From assembly GCA_017397925.1 (NCBI GenBank), contig JAFQHO010000052.1, forward strand, positions 1 through 64,000: DNA of 64,000 bases, read 5' to 3'. The position numbers and the translations under genes were made by a program. Each line of letters begins with the position of its first letter. The first letter of the stretch is position 1. The DNA comes from Ruminococcus sp. (lineage in GTDB: Bacteria > Bacillota > Clostridia > Oscillospirales > Ruminococcaceae). The notes beneath the pieces are model-generated. The model did no database searches. It saw nothing but the letters and a program-made list of their open reading frames with translations, and was not told the origin of the DNA. Shown in pieces: positions 6,663 to 15,682 of this stretch.

Positions 6663-8303
6663 ATGAGAAAGGCATTAAAATCCGTTTTGGCAGCTGTTTC
6701 AGCCGTGGTAATGAGTGTAGGTACATTTACACCGCTTGGCATTTCAGCGGCTGATTCCGAGTACTATCGCGACAGCTTTGAAGGCAGCGAGTGTAACTGG
6801 ACAGGCCGCGGCTCGGCATCAGTTTCTGTAAGCAGCACAGCGTATCAGGGGAGTGGTTCACTTTTTGTTGAAGGCAGAGCTGAAAACTGGAACGGTGCAA
6901 CAAAAGCTTTAAGTACCGATACTTTTATTCCTGGACAGCAGTATTCGTTCAGTGTGAACGTAATGGGACCAAATGAAAATAAGGAGAATACATTTCATCT
7001 TACTTTGCAGTATAATGGAACTGACGGAGAGGCACATTATGACAAGATAGCAAGCGGTACCTCATATGGCGGAGAATGGATTCAGCTGTCAAATAAAAGC
7101 TTCGAAATTCCTGCAGGTTCGTCGGATTTATCTATTTATGTCGAGACCGAAACAGGAACATCTGATTTCTACATAGATGATGCGGTAGGTGCAGCAAGTG
7201 GCACTGAAATTGATGGTGCAGGTGCGGCAATTCCGCTTACACGTGGAGATGTCAGCTGTGACGGAGTAATTGATGTTTTTGATGTTATTATAGCCCGAAA
7301 GTGGTATGTAGAGGGATTCGGCAATGGCAAGGCTTCAAAGAATGCCGATGCTGATAACAACGGTGAAGTTGCCGTAAACGACCTTGTACTCATTGCACAG
7401 TTTGTAATGGGCGATATAACAGAATTTCCACAGGGTGAGCCTGTTATACCTCCGGAGCCTGAAAAGCCTCCCTTTGACTATAATGCAAATCTCCAGTATA
7501 AGGCAGCTCCGGATAAGTATATCAATGAGCCTGCAAGCCAGCAGGGTACAATTGTTAAGGAGACTTATAACGGAATTAACGGTCAGAAGAGTCTCCACGT
7601 ATACCTCCCATACGGTTATGACGAAAGCAAGAAGTATAATATCTTCTACATTATGCACGGCGGCGGAGAAAATGAAAATACAATTTTCTTTGATAAGGAC
7701 GCTAAGCTTGGCAATATTCTTGACCATATGATTCAGAATGGGGAACTTGAACCTATGATTGTAGTTACTCCCACATTCAACGGCGGAAATTGTACAGCAC
7801 AGAATTTCTATAATGAGTTCCGTCAGAGCGTAGTTCCTTTTGTTGAGGGCAAGTATTCCACATATGCAGAGTCAACTTCTGCTGAGGATATCGCGGCTTC
7901 AAGAATGCACAGAGCTTATGGTGGTTTCTCAATGGGTGCTGTATCAACCTGGGCTGTAATGCAGAATTGTCTTGATATCGTAGGTTACTATATGCCTCTC
8001 AGCGGTGACCACTGGTCAGGCAACTCAGGCGATGATAAGGCACGTTCTATTGCAGGAGCTATTGACAATTCAGGACTTGCAAAGGATGAATATTTCATTA
8101 TGTGTGCAACAGGAAGCGATGATATTGCATATCCTAATGTAACACCTCAGATTGAAGCTATGAAGAATTACTCTCAGTTTGTTTATACATCTGATTTCTC
8201 ACAGGGTAACTTCTACTATATGGTAGCACCCGGACTTACACATTGGTGGGGCTATGTAAGACATTATGTTTACGATTGTCTGCCATATTTCTTCCACGAA
8301 TAA
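6663..8303 (+). CDS. secreted cellulosomal esterase: CBM22, type I dockerin, CE1
   Basis: The 546-residue precursor has a signal peptide (about 1-30). A CBM22-like xylan-binding module (about 35-180) shows YYRDSFEGS and SLFVEGRAENWNGA. A type I dockerin (194-256) has duplicated Ca-binding repeats DVSCDGVIDVFD and NADADNNGEVAVND. A C-terminal CE1 esterase domain (about 285-546) has the nucleophile motif GGFSMG (Ser423), probable Asp486 or 487, and His527 in GLTHWWG. It probably removes acetyl or feruloyl groups from xylan while docked on a cohesin scaffold outside the cell. The start follows GGGGGAA. It is apparently monocistronic with its own promoter and terminator. Feruloyl versus acetyl specificity cannot be decided from sequence. 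Confidence 0.92.
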   Translation: MRKALKSVLAAVSAVVMSVGTFTPLGISAADSEYYRDSFEGSECNWTGRGSASVSVSSTAYQGSGSLFVEGRAENWNGATKALSTDTFIPGQQYSFSVNVMGPNENKENTFHLTLQYNGTDGEAHYDKIASGTSYGGEWIQLSNKSFEIPAGSSDLSIYVETETGTSDFYIDDAVGAASGTEIDGAGAAIPLTRGDVSCDGVIDVFDVIIARKWYVEGFGNGKASKNADADNNGEVAVNDLVLIAQFVMGDITEFPQGEPVIPPEPEKPPFDYNANLQYKAAPDKYINEPASQQGTIVKETYNGINGQKSLHVYLPYGYDESKKYNIFYIMHGGGENENTIFFDKDAKLGNILDHMIQNGELEPMIVVTPTFNGGNCTAQNFYNEFRQSVVPFVEGKYSTYAESTSAEDIAASRMHRAYGGFSMGAVSTWAVMQNCLDIVGYYMPLSGDHWSGNSGDDKARSIAGAIDNSGLAKDEYFIMCATGSDDIAYPNVTPQIEAMKNYSQFVYTSDFSQGNFYYMVAPGLTHWWGYVRHYVYDCLPYFFHE

Positions 8304-8316
8304 AATTATGTTATTA

Positions 8317-8353
8317 AACCGCACAGGACGCACAATCTTGTGCGGTTTTTTGT
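8317..8353 (+). terminator. esterase terminator
   Basis: AACCGCACA (8317-8325) and TGTGCGGTT (8339-8347) form a 9-bp stem followed by a T-run. Confidence 0.85.
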
Positions 8354-8518
8354 ACACCGTACAAGCTGCTTTACAGATGTGCCTGTAGTATGCCTGTGGA
8401 TTTTAAGACTTGCTATTCATCCCTCTGTATATATAACGCACGAGACCCCAAAAAGGTCACATTTTTTTGCAAAGTTTTTCTATATAAATTTCTCATATGA
8501 TGCATATGATTTGATTAT

Positions 8519-8619
8519 ACCAATTGGTAGTGTATTTAATTTTGTTAAAAAAGAAACGCCCTCGCAATGAGAGCGTTTCAGATGAATTATATAGTGTGCT
8601 TTATTATTCCTGATTGGTA
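8519..8619. repeat. MITE-like repeat with TACCAAT ends (first of two)
   Basis: It begins TACCAATTGG and ends CCTGATTGGTA, an inverted pair matching the ends of the adjacent element at 8625-8782. It is preceded by TTA. It contains the leftward terminator hairpin. Boundaries are less certain than for its neighbour. Confidence 0.4.
8546..8580 (-). terminator. terminator for the leftward ABC operon
   Basis: On the minus strand GAAACGC/GCGTTTC (8573-8579 with 8553-8559) plus inner CTC/GAG pairs are followed by TTTTTT (8552-8547). It lies about 220 bp beyond the permease stop, on the far side of the MITE at 8625-8782. Confidence 0.7.
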
Positions 8620-8624
8620 TTTTA

Positions 8625-8782
8625 TACCAATCCCTTAAACAACAGTAGACAAATCTAATGGCATAAATGCCGTATGTCATCGTTGGACATCCTCACCATA
8701 CGGCAGTATGCTTTCGTCGTCCGCCTTGACATACAGCATTTCTGCTCATCATCTTTGTCTACTAACATTTTAGGAATTGGTA
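8625..8782. mobile_element. MITE, 158 bp, TACCAAT ends, TTA duplication
   Basis: Terminal inverted repeats of about 29 bp: TACCAATCCCTTAAAC... at the left and, read from the right, TACCAATTCCTAAAAT..., both reaching AGTAGACAAA. TTA flanks both sides (8622-8624, 8783-8785). An internal 8-bp hairpin GCCGTATG/CATACGGC is present. No ORF. It separates the permease gene from its apparent terminator. Confidence 0.7.
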
Positions 8783-8798
8783 TTAAATTTTCAGGAAG

Positions 8799-10919
8799 TT
8801 AGCCTTCAAGCTGTTCAAGAAGTTCCTTGTTATCGCCGCGGTCAAGGAGGTAGTAGCATTCGCCGTTTGCAATAATTGCAGCAATGGGCTTTTCGCCAAG
8901 AACTATCTTTGTACTTCTGTTGAGAAGTTCAATTGACGTTTCATTGGATGTAACATATCTGCCTTCATCATGATAAACATAGCGGACTGATGTGATTGAA
9001 TCAACAATTGTTTTTTCATCAGCATCGGAATAGTAGTAATAATCGTTTACTTCGCTGTAATCAGCTTCAAAGATAGCTTTTGCATCTGAATGGAATACAG
9101 GATATTTTTCATAGGATATTGTAGTCAAATCTTCAACTGATACATCACCCACCTGGAAACCAAGTTCTTCAAGTACTGCAATTGTATTTTCAAAGGTTTC
9201 AAGTACGAAAGCGCCGTCTAGTGTACCGTAAAATTTTGCGTTGAGTAGGTCATCCTCAGTCATAGCTGAAAGGTCGTTGTAATATGCAAGGCGTATAGCA
9301 TCAAGAATTGCCTTGTCAGCAGGTTTACCCTGATACTCACCTGTTTTGTCATAGAATTCAATGGAAATATTTTTTTCGATATCACCATATACTTTATTTA
9401 CAATGTTATACTGATAAGTGAACATTTCGTTATAAGTTTCTTTGGCATACTCGTCAGAAAGGAGAATTGCCTTTGTAAGCTCTCCAAGCATACCTGAGGG
9501 GAGTCTGTAGTCTCTTGTGATGGTTGAACCTGTATAGGTTGAATAATCGATGCTTATATCTGAATCTTCTAAGTTGTAATACCTGAGGTTGTTTACGGTA
9601 TTATAACTGTAATTTTCCTGATTGAAATGACGGTCAACAAGCTCCTTGTGAAGCTTTACAGTTTCTTCAATAACCTTTCTGTCGCGTATAACAAGCTCTG
9701 ATGAATCAAAGTAAGAAATTGTTACGCTTTCAACAGACGCGGCGGATGGGACGTTTTTAGCCATTCCGAAGCCCTTTGTAGCTGTGAATACATTGCACAG
9801 AATTACAACAGATATAACAGCTGCTGCAAATCCGATGCCTGCCTGCCAGAATTTCTTGAAACCGCGGCGTGTGATAACCTCCATAATAAACCAGCCGATA
9901 CCGCAGAGAACAATACCTGCCGCAAGGAAGCCGTCAAGGGTGAAGAACAGTGAAAGTATACAGAATACAGCCATTGTCATTATTCCGTAGAAGGCTGTCT
10001 TGTATACATATGGCTTTGAAACATCCTCAGCCTTTCTGTGGCGGTAAAGGAGATATGCAGCTGCAAGATATATTGCAGATACAATAAGTGTTATAATTAT
10101 CCATTTTGCGAAAAGGAATGATGCGAAGGATTGTGTTTCGCCATTCCTTAAATTAAATGCGTACATTACAAAAAATGATGCTGCACCTACGGGTGACGTG
10201 CTTGTGAAGATATTCTTATAAACAATACCACCAGGGTCAATACCGTAGGGATAGCTTTCGCAAAGTGCAACCCATACACAGGCAACTGTTGCAGGGATAA
10301 GCACATTAAAGGCAATTATGCTGAAAATAGCTTCAAAAGTGTTTCCGCAGAAGGTAATTGCCAGTACAGAGAGGGTGTAGAACAGTATCATTGCAACAAG
10401 GACAATGGATATGTATCTCAGTACTAAATGGAAGTTTTCCCAGAATTCTGCCATATTTTTTTCACCGACAATTGGTGTACCTATGCCAAGTATGGCGATT
10501 GCAAGGAGTATACCGACGATTGCAGGGACGAGATACATTGTAAAGCCGGAGAGATAATCGGCGAAAAATCGCTGTGTACCGCTTAATGGCAGGGCGTAGT
10601 TCATATCCGTAATGGATTTTTTGTAAAGATAATTAAAGTGATTTAGGGCGATTGTCATACCAAGAAAAAGGCTGATAATAATACAGATAATACCGACTAC
10701 CAAAAATGCGCTGCATCCTGAATAAATCTGGGCTACATTTTCGTAGGGTACATCAAGTTCGTCAATGTAAGCAGCGATAAGTCCAACTACCGCTATCAGG
10801 GGAAGTCCTAAAAGCTCCATAATTATGTGGATGATAAATGTTCGCTTGTTTTGTCTGAAATCGTTTTTGTATCGCTTGCCGAAAAAGCTTGTTTTCTTAC
10901 TTGATGTCGTTGCTGTCAT
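8799..10919 (-). CDS. ABC-2 type multi-spanning permease
   Basis: Start chosen at ATG 10919, 8 nt after GGAGGT; a longer ORF to 10958 has no such site and overlaps the ATPase gene more. The product has 706 residues. The N-terminal 400 residues carry repeated hydrophobic segments (for example IIMELLGLPLIAVVGLIAAYI, VGIICIIISLFLGMTIAL), followed by a final membrane segment and a long soluble C-terminal domain of about 290 residues, probably extracytoplasmic. It is the third gene of a GntR-ATPase-permease operon, the YtrAB-like arrangement linked to cell-envelope stress or peptide antibiotic response. The substrate is not evident. Confidence 0.85.
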   Translation of the reverse strand: MTATTSSKKTSFFGKRYKNDFRQNKRTFIIHIIMELLGLPLIAVVGLIAAYIDELDVPYENVAQIYSGCSAFLVVGIICIIISLFLGMTIALNHFNYLYKKSITDMNYALPLSGTQRFFADYLSGFTMYLVPAIVGILLAIAILGIGTPIVGEKNMAEFWENFHLVLRYISIVLVAMILFYTLSVLAITFCGNTFEAIFSIIAFNVLIPATVACVWVALCESYPYGIDPGGIVYKNIFTSTSPVGAASFFVMYAFNLRNGETQSFASFLFAKWIIITLIVSAIYLAAAYLLYRHRKAEDVSKPYVYKTAFYGIMTMAVFCILSLFFTLDGFLAAGIVLCGIGWFIMEVITRRGFKKFWQAGIGFAAAVISVVILCNVFTATKGFGMAKNVPSAASVESVTISYFDSSELVIRDRKVIEETVKLHKELVDRHFNQENYSYNTVNNLRYYNLEDSDISIDYSTYTGSTITRDYRLPSGMLGELTKAILLSDEYAKETYNEMFTYQYNIVNKVYGDIEKNISIEFYDKTGEYQGKPADKAILDAIRLAYYNDLSAMTEDDLLNAKFYGTLDGAFVLETFENTIAVLEELGFQVGDVSVEDLTTISYEKYPVFHSDAKAIFEADYSEVNDYYYYSDADEKTIVDSITSVRYVYHDEGRYVTSNETSIELLNRSTKIVLGEKPIAAIIANGECYYLLDRGDNKELLEQLEG

Positions 10920-11820
10920 ATCCAAGCACCTCCAGTTCATAGATGAAAATTTCTTCAAGTGTCAATGGGATTATTTCAAAGAGTACAGGCTTTTTCGGTG
11001 CGAAATAAGCTTTCAGCACATCAGCTTCGCCCTTTGCAATAATATAATAAATACTCTGGCTGCGTTCAAAGTGGAGTATTTCCAGTCCCGACTCTGCCAG
11101 ATGTTCACGGGTGTACTCAACGGGATTTCCGTTTTCATCAGGTGGAAATACAGCCTGTATTTTATGAACGCTTGACGTAACGCTGTCAAGGTCACGGGAG
11201 AAAAGGATTTTTCCGCTGTGGAGAAGTGCAGCTGTATCGCATACCTCGTTAATCTCGCGGAGATTGTGGGAGGATATAACAGTTGTAAGCTGACGGTCAA
11301 GCATTGCGTCAACAAGCATTTTCTTTACGATAATTCGCATAGTGGGGTCAAGTCCGTCAAATGCCTCGTCAAGGAGCAGGTATTCTGTTTTGCAGGCAAG
11401 TCCTATAATAACGATAGCCTGACGTTTCATACCCTTTGAGAATTTGTTGATTTTCTTGTCAATGGGAAGATTGATACGCTTTCTCAGTTCCTCAAAGGTT
11501 TCTTCTGAAAAGTTTCTGTAATAGCTTTTGTAGTAGTTTTTCAGCTCTTTAAGGGTGAAATTGCTGAATTGTACTGTTTCATCGTTGATGAAGAAAACTT
11601 TTTGCTTAATTGCAACGTTATCGTATACTGATTCGCCGTCAATTAATACTTCACCCTCCTCAGGTTTATAAATACCCGACAAAAGACGGAGTATAGTCGA
11701 TTTTCCCGCACCGTTGGAGCCTAAAAGTCCGAATGCGGTACCTTTTTCAATTTTTAAATCAACATGGTCGAGTGCGGTATATGTATCGAATTTTTTCAGC
11801 GTGTTTTTTAATTCAATCAT
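10897..11820 (-). CDS. ABC transporter ATP-binding protein (YtrB-like)
   Basis: The 307-residue ATPase powers the downstream permease. Walker A is GLLGSNGAGKSTILRLL (about 32-48). The signature is atypical, NKFSKGMKRQ, followed by Walker B YLLLDEAFDGLD. The H-loop lies in VISSHNLREI. A C-terminal extension of about 90 residues follows. It overlaps the GntR gene by 4 bp (ATGA) and the permease start by about 20 bp, so all three are translationally coupled. Confidence 0.92.
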   Translation of the reverse strand: MIELKNTLKKFDTYTALDHVDLKIEKGTAFGLLGSNGAGKSTILRLLSGIYKPEEGEVLIDGESVYDNVAIKQKVFFINDETVQFSNFTLKELKNYYKSYYRNFSEETFEELRKRINLPIDKKINKFSKGMKRQAIVIIGLACKTEYLLLDEAFDGLDPTMRIIVKKMLVDAMLDRQLTTVISSHNLREINEVCDTAALLHSGKILFSRDLDSVTSSVHKIQAVFPPDENGNPVEYTREHLAESGLEILHFERSQSIYYIIAKGEADVLKAYFAPKKPVLFEIIPLTLEEIFIYELEVLGYDSNDIK

Positions 11821-12185
11821 TTGTCTTCCTCCTTTGCGAAAATTGCGTCAATATGTTCTTTCAGCGTTTCGGCGGATATTCCCTGCTTTTTGGCTGAAAG
11901 AGCTGCTTCGTCAAATTCTTTCAGTGCTGCCTCATGAAACATAGTGTTATCAAGGGCGGCAATGAAGCTTCCTCTGCCCGGGACTGAGTAGATGATTCCT
12001 CGTCTTTCAAGCTCCTGATAGGCTTTGGCTACTGTGTTGGGGTTTACTCTTGCATCCTTGGCAAGTGTTCGGACGCTGGGCAACTGAGAGTTTTCTTTGA
12101 GAGTACCTGTTAATGCAAGCTCTGTGATTTTTATATAAATCTGCTCGTATATCGGTACTCTGCTGGTGAGGTCAATTGTAAACAT
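11817..12185 (-). CDS. GntR-family repressor, YtrA subfamily
   Basis: The 122-residue protein has an N-terminal winged helix (YEQIYIKITELALTGTLKENSQ, then PSVRTLAKDARVNPNTVAKAYQELE) and only a short C-terminal dimerisation helix region, as in YtrA proteins that lack a large effector domain. A strong ribosome binding site (AAAGGAG) precedes ATG. It leads the ABC operon and probably represses it through the palindrome at 12220-12237. Confidence 0.92.
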   Translation of the reverse strand: MFTIDLTSRVPIYEQIYIKITELALTGTLKENSQLPSVRTLAKDARVNPNTVAKAYQELERRGIIYSVPGRGSFIAALDNTMFHEAALKEFDEAALSAKKQGISAETLKEHIDAIFAKEEDK

Positions 12186-12219
12186 AAGCTCTCCTTTCTG
12201 TCATTAGTGTACTATGATT

Positions 12220-12237
12220 TGTAATACAGTTATTACA
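12220..12237. promoter_or_regulatory. candidate GntR operator palindrome
   Basis: TGTAATA-CAGT-TATTACA is a perfect 7-bp inverted repeat lying just downstream of the promoter -10 and before the GntR gene. This is a logical autoregulatory site. Confidence 0.6.
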
Positions 12238-12243
12238 CTTAAT

Positions 12244-12272
12244 ACTATAACACACATTTTTTTCTTTGTCAA
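12244..12272 (-). promoter_or_regulatory. promoter of the GntR-ABC operon
   Basis: On the minus strand TTGACA (12272-12267), a 17-bp spacer, TATAGT (12249-12244). The operator palindrome follows directly. Confidence 0.75.
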
Positions 12273-12412
12273 GTGTTTTTTAAAATTTCTGCAAGAATTT
12301 ATGTCTTTTATTTTGCCCTCTATATAATACATTCGAGTAAAACAGGAAAAAAAGGACATAAATTTTGCGATTTTTGATATATTTTTATTTTTTAACATAA
12401 TTTTAGATAAAT

Positions 12413-12438
12413 AAAAGGGCGGAAAATCCGCCCTTTTT
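12413..12438. terminator. terminator of the FliB-like gene (bidirectional form)
   Basis: AAAGGGCGGA/TCCGCCCTTT with A-rich and T-rich sides, overlapping the leftward stop codon at 12437-12439. Confidence 0.75.
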
Positions 12439-13504
12439 ACATAAAATTACGTAATATAGCCGTTAAACTTTCTGCTGCCATTGCAGGGTTTTCGTATGCT
12501 TCATTCAGCATTGCATCTGTATTTTCTTCGCTGTATTCAATTTCTTTTGAATAGTTCTTGGCGATTTCTATGCAGTCATCCTCTGAAAGTCCGCTTTCAA
12601 GCCATTTTAGCTCCCACAGAAAAGTAATTACTATCGTACTTGTTACTGCTAAAGCAACTGCAGAATAGAATTCACCGTCAAAAATGCCTTTTAGAAGATA
12701 CCGACATATGTAATAAATGGCAATATTACGCATATATTCGGCTATCTTAGGATTTTTTTCAAAGAATTTCTGTTGATTTGATATCAGGTCATCCGCATTT
12801 TCAACTGCGTTTTTTAGCATAGGATGCCATTTTTCATCCATTGTTTCAAGGGTGAGCAGGAATATGAGGATTTCTTTTATATCCGCTGCAACTGCCTGCA
12901 TTACGGGAATATTCTCGGGTTCCGGCAAATTATTATCTGCACATTCCTGATAAGCAGCGGCAAGAGAAAGTGTATCAGAAAAAGCGTCAGCCAAAGGATA
13001 GTTTTCGTTATTCAGAATAGATATAATGCGTTCTCTCAAATTGAAAACAAGATTGTACAGTTCCTCGTCGCAGGAACTATAGCTTTCGTCCGGAATTACA
13101 GTTTCATCGAAAGAAAAGGGGAGGGGACTGCTCAAAATTATTCTTGCTGCTTCCTCACAGCACATACCTAAGCCGCCTTCTTTGATATTGCCATACCACT
13201 CGTAATATCGTGGGTGATCGCTGCATATCTGGCAAAGAGAGTTTTCGCCCAGCTCTGTGATTATATCACAGAGATTGCAATTATTGAGGAATGGACAGCG
13301 TTCATTTTCCCCGAGAATAAAAGATGGTTGATCACCGTAATTTATATTATCTTTAAGTCGTTTTCCAAAATTTCCTGTAATAGCCTTGTATCTATCGGCT
13401 GTTTTTTCATCTATGTCGATTTCCCAGCCGATACAGCAGTTATCCTTGCATTTATCAGCGATACATCGGAAGTTATTATAATAAAAAGGGGTTCTGAATA
13501 TCAT
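12437..13504 (-). CDS. FliB-like (flagellin lysine N-methylase-type) Cys-rich protein
   Basis: Start set at ATG 13504 after GCGAGGT; the longer frame begins inside the upstream terminator. The product has 355 residues. The N-terminal 130 residues carry a Cys cluster typical of the FliB/YkgJ group: CIADKCKDNCCIGWEIDID, then CPFLNNCNLCDI, CQICSDHPRYYEW and MCCEEAARI. These Cys probably bind a metal or Fe-S cluster. The rest is helical. Family members are annotated as flagellin lysine methylases, but no flagellar gene is nearby, so the substrate here is open. Confidence 0.75.
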   Translation of the reverse strand: MIFRTPFYYNNFRCIADKCKDNCCIGWEIDIDEKTADRYKAITGNFGKRLKDNINYGDQPSFILGENERCPFLNNCNLCDIITELGENSLCQICSDHPRYYEWYGNIKEGGLGMCCEEAARIILSSPLPFSFDETVIPDESYSSCDEELYNLVFNLRERIISILNNENYPLADAFSDTLSLAAAYQECADNNLPEPENIPVMQAVAADIKEILIFLLTLETMDEKWHPMLKNAVENADDLISNQQKFFEKNPKIAEYMRNIAIYYICRYLLKGIFDGEFYSAVALAVTSTIVITFLWELKWLESGLSEDDCIEIAKNYSKEIEYSEENTDAMLNEAYENPAMAAESLTAILRNFM

Positions 13505-13515
13505 AAATACCTCGC

Positions 13516-13541
13516 AAAAAGGGCGGAAAAATCCGCCCTTC
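13516..13541 (-). terminator. prs terminator
   Basis: AAGGGCGGA/TCCGCCCTT stem followed by TTTTT on the minus strand, 17 bp past the prs stop. Nearly the same hairpin as at 12413. Confidence 0.85.
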
Positions 13542-13557
13542 AATTGTTGTTATTCTA

Positions 13558-14697
13558 TTACTTTCTGTTTTTGAGGAGTGCTTCAATCTTTGCGTGGGGG
13601 TCGAGTATCTTGCTGATTGATACATCGTGATTGATAGCTTCGATAAAGTATGCAATATACTTTGCAACATCAACCTCATGGAACCAAGGTCTGCTAAGAA
13701 GCTCGGGTGAACGGTATGTAAGGTTTGTACCAAGAACACCGCTGATTATGCCGTCTTCATAAGCCTTGTCAAACTTCTCAAGTCCGTTTGTAAAGATTGT
13801 ATATGTAGCATATGTGAAAATTCTGTTTGCATTCTTCTTCTTGAGGTTGTAAGCAAGGTCGAGCATTGATTCGCCTGAGGAAATAATATCATCAGCAACG
13901 AAAATATCCTTGCCCTCAACAGGATTACCCAGATATTCGTGAGCAACAATGGGGTTTCTTCCGTTAACGATTGTAGAGTAATCACGTCTTTTGTAGAACA
14001 TACCCATATCGACGCCAAGTACTGAAGCATAGTACATATTTCTGTTGAGAGCGCCCTCGTCAGGTGATACTACCATAAACTTATCCTTGGAAAGGTCGAT
14101 ATCCTTTACATCGCGGAGGAGACACTTAAGAACCTGATATGTGGGCATAACATTATCAAAGCCCATAAGTGGGACAGCATTCTGTACTCTGGGGTCGTGA
14201 GCATCAAATGTAACGATATTTGATACGCCCATTGCCTCCAGTTCCTGTAATGCGCAAGCACAGTCGAGAGATTCACGGTAGCTTCTGCGATGCTGGCGGC
14301 CGCCGTAAAGGATTGGCATAATAACATTGATACGATTTGCCTTACCTGATGCAGCCTGGATAATACGTTTTAAATCCTGGAAGTGGTCATCGGGGGACAT
14401 TGCGTTTTCCATACCGAAATAATTGTACTTTACGTTGTAATTTCCTACGTCAACAATGATGAAAAGGTCCTTTCCGCGTACAGTGGACTTGATAAGTCCC
14501 TTGCCGTCGCCTGATGAGAAACGTGGACACTCTGCCTCTATAAGGAAGCTGTCGTCCTCGTATCCTGCTGCTTTCGACCAGTCAACAAGATAATCGTTGA
14601 TTTTGGCACCCAGCTCAGTGATACTGCTCATAGCGATGATTCCGATAGGTGCAGCACTGATTTCGCTGCTGAATAAATTTCCTCCGAATGGTGACAT
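13558..14697 (-). CDS. prs: ribose-phosphate pyrophosphokinase (PRPP synthetase)
   Basis: The 379-residue enzyme makes PRPP from ribose 5-phosphate and ATP for nucleotide, His and Trp synthesis. Visible are the Pribosyltran_N part with GRQHRRSYRESLD, the VVSPDEGALNR segment, and the PRPP loop IFVADDIISSGESMLDLA. It is longer than the usual 310-320 residues, with an N-terminal extension and divergent spacing, matching a clostridial long form. An AGAGGAG site precedes ATG. It lies 78 bp downstream of ppa on the same strand: PRPP synthesis and pyrophosphate removal together. Confidence 0.9.
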   Translation of the reverse strand: MSPFGGNLFSSEISAAPIGIIAMSSITELGAKINDYLVDWSKAAGYEDDSFLIEAECPRFSSGDGKGLIKSTVRGKDLFIIVDVGNYNVKYNYFGMENAMSPDDHFQDLKRIIQAASGKANRINVIMPILYGGRQHRRSYRESLDCACALQELEAMGVSNIVTFDAHDPRVQNAVPLMGFDNVMPTYQVLKCLLRDVKDIDLSKDKFMVVSPDEGALNRNMYYASVLGVDMGMFYKRRDYSTIVNGRNPIVAHEYLGNPVEGKDIFVADDIISSGESMLDLAYNLKKKNANRIFTYATYTIFTNGLEKFDKAYEDGIISGVLGTNLTYRSPELLSRPWFHEVDVAKYIAYFIEAINHDVSISKILDPHAKIEALLKNRK

Positions 14698-14775
14698 AAG
14701 TTTTAACTCCTCTTTAATTAATTATCTTATTTAAAGACAGTTATGATACGCTTGTATAAAACCGCCTTATATCCT

Positions 14776-15309
14776 TTATTTACAGAATGTCTCAATATAG
14801 CTTTCTATATCCTTAGCTATAATCTTTTTGGCTGATTTTACGCGGCCAAATTCATTTACAACTGTGGTTTTGCTTTCAAGTTCTTTATAAACAGTAAAAA
14901 AATGGCGCATTTCATCAAAAATATGCTTTGGAAGCTGCTCGATGTCTGTATACATATTATAATTCGGGTCGTCCACAGGAACTGCGATGATTTTGTTATC
15001 CTCTTTGCCGTTGTCCATCATACGCATAACACCAATAGGCGTGCATTTTACAAGTGTAAGGGGCATAAGCTGTTCTGAACATAGTACAAGAACGTCAAGC
15101 GGATCGCCGTCATCGGAATAGGTACGTGGAATAAATCCGTAGTTTGCAGGATAGTGGGTGGATGTATGCAGAATTCTGTCCATAACTATAAATCCCGTTT
15201 CCTTGTCCAGCTCATACTTGATTTTGCTGCCCTTGCTGATTTCTATTACAGCGTAGAAGGTATCGGGAGTAATTCTTTTCGGACTGATATCGTGCCAAAT
15301 ATTCTTCAT
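14776..15309 (-). CDS. ppa: inorganic pyrophosphatase, family I
   Basis: The 177-residue soluble enzyme hydrolyses pyrophosphate. Hallmarks are SKIKYELDKETG, the substrate-site run HYPANYGFIPRTY, and the signature DGDPLDVLVL with three Mg-binding Asp. Length is normal for family I. It is preceded by its own promoter and followed by prs. Confidence 0.96.
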   Translation of the reverse strand: MKNIWHDISPKRITPDTFYAVIEISKGSKIKYELDKETGFIVMDRILHTSTHYPANYGFIPRTYSDDGDPLDVLVLCSEQLMPLTLVKCTPIGVMRMMDNGKEDNKIIAVPVDDPNYNMYTDIEQLPKHIFDEMRHFFTVYKELESKTTVVNEFGRVKSAKKIIAKDIESYIETFCK

Positions 15310-15353
15310 TTTATCGCTTCCTTTTTTGCTTAAGACATATTTACCCTAATAAT

Positions 15354-15381
15354 AGTATAACACATTTTTACGTTTTGTCAA
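15354..15381 (-). promoter_or_regulatory. ppa promoter
   Basis: On the minus strand TTGACA (15381-15376), a 16-bp spacer, TATACT (15359-15354), about 45 bp before ATG. Confidence 0.75.
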
Positions 15382-15563
15382 TATTAACAAAGCTCCTTTG
15401 TTGATTTTCGTCTAAATGACGAATTTTTTCTCAAAGCAGCGGAGTTTTTTTGGATTTTACAGCAAAATAGTCGAAATATAATAATTTGTTTAAAATCAAC
15501 AGGTAGTATAATCAGATGAATTAAATATTAATTTTGTTAAAGAAATTAAAATCATAAAAACTA

Positions 15564-15592
15564 TTGATTTTTTTTTAAAAATGTTGTATAAT
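15564..15592 (+). promoter_or_regulatory. promoter of the LacI-GGDEF gene
   Basis: TTGATT (15564-15569), 17 bp, TATAAT (15587-15592). The upstream in-frame ATG at 15581 lies in this promoter, so the coding start must be later. Confidence 0.7.
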
Positions 15593-15682
15593 ATTTATAG
15601 ATGTTATGTTTGTTCGTTTTTTATTGTGTATCATATAGTTATAGATAGTATATTCTTTGGAGAAGGGGAGGTGAAAAAGTTA

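Noticed and set aside
9784..9990. Plus-strand ORF within the permease gene
   Set aside because: Antisense shadow of membrane-segment codons, with no ribosome binding site.
12204..12398. 64-residue minus-strand ORF
   Set aside because: It overlaps the GntR promoter and operator and has low-complexity AT-rich composition.
15581..15682. N-terminal extension of the LacI-GGDEF protein
   Set aside because: The extension begins inside the -10 promoter element and lacks a ribosome binding site.
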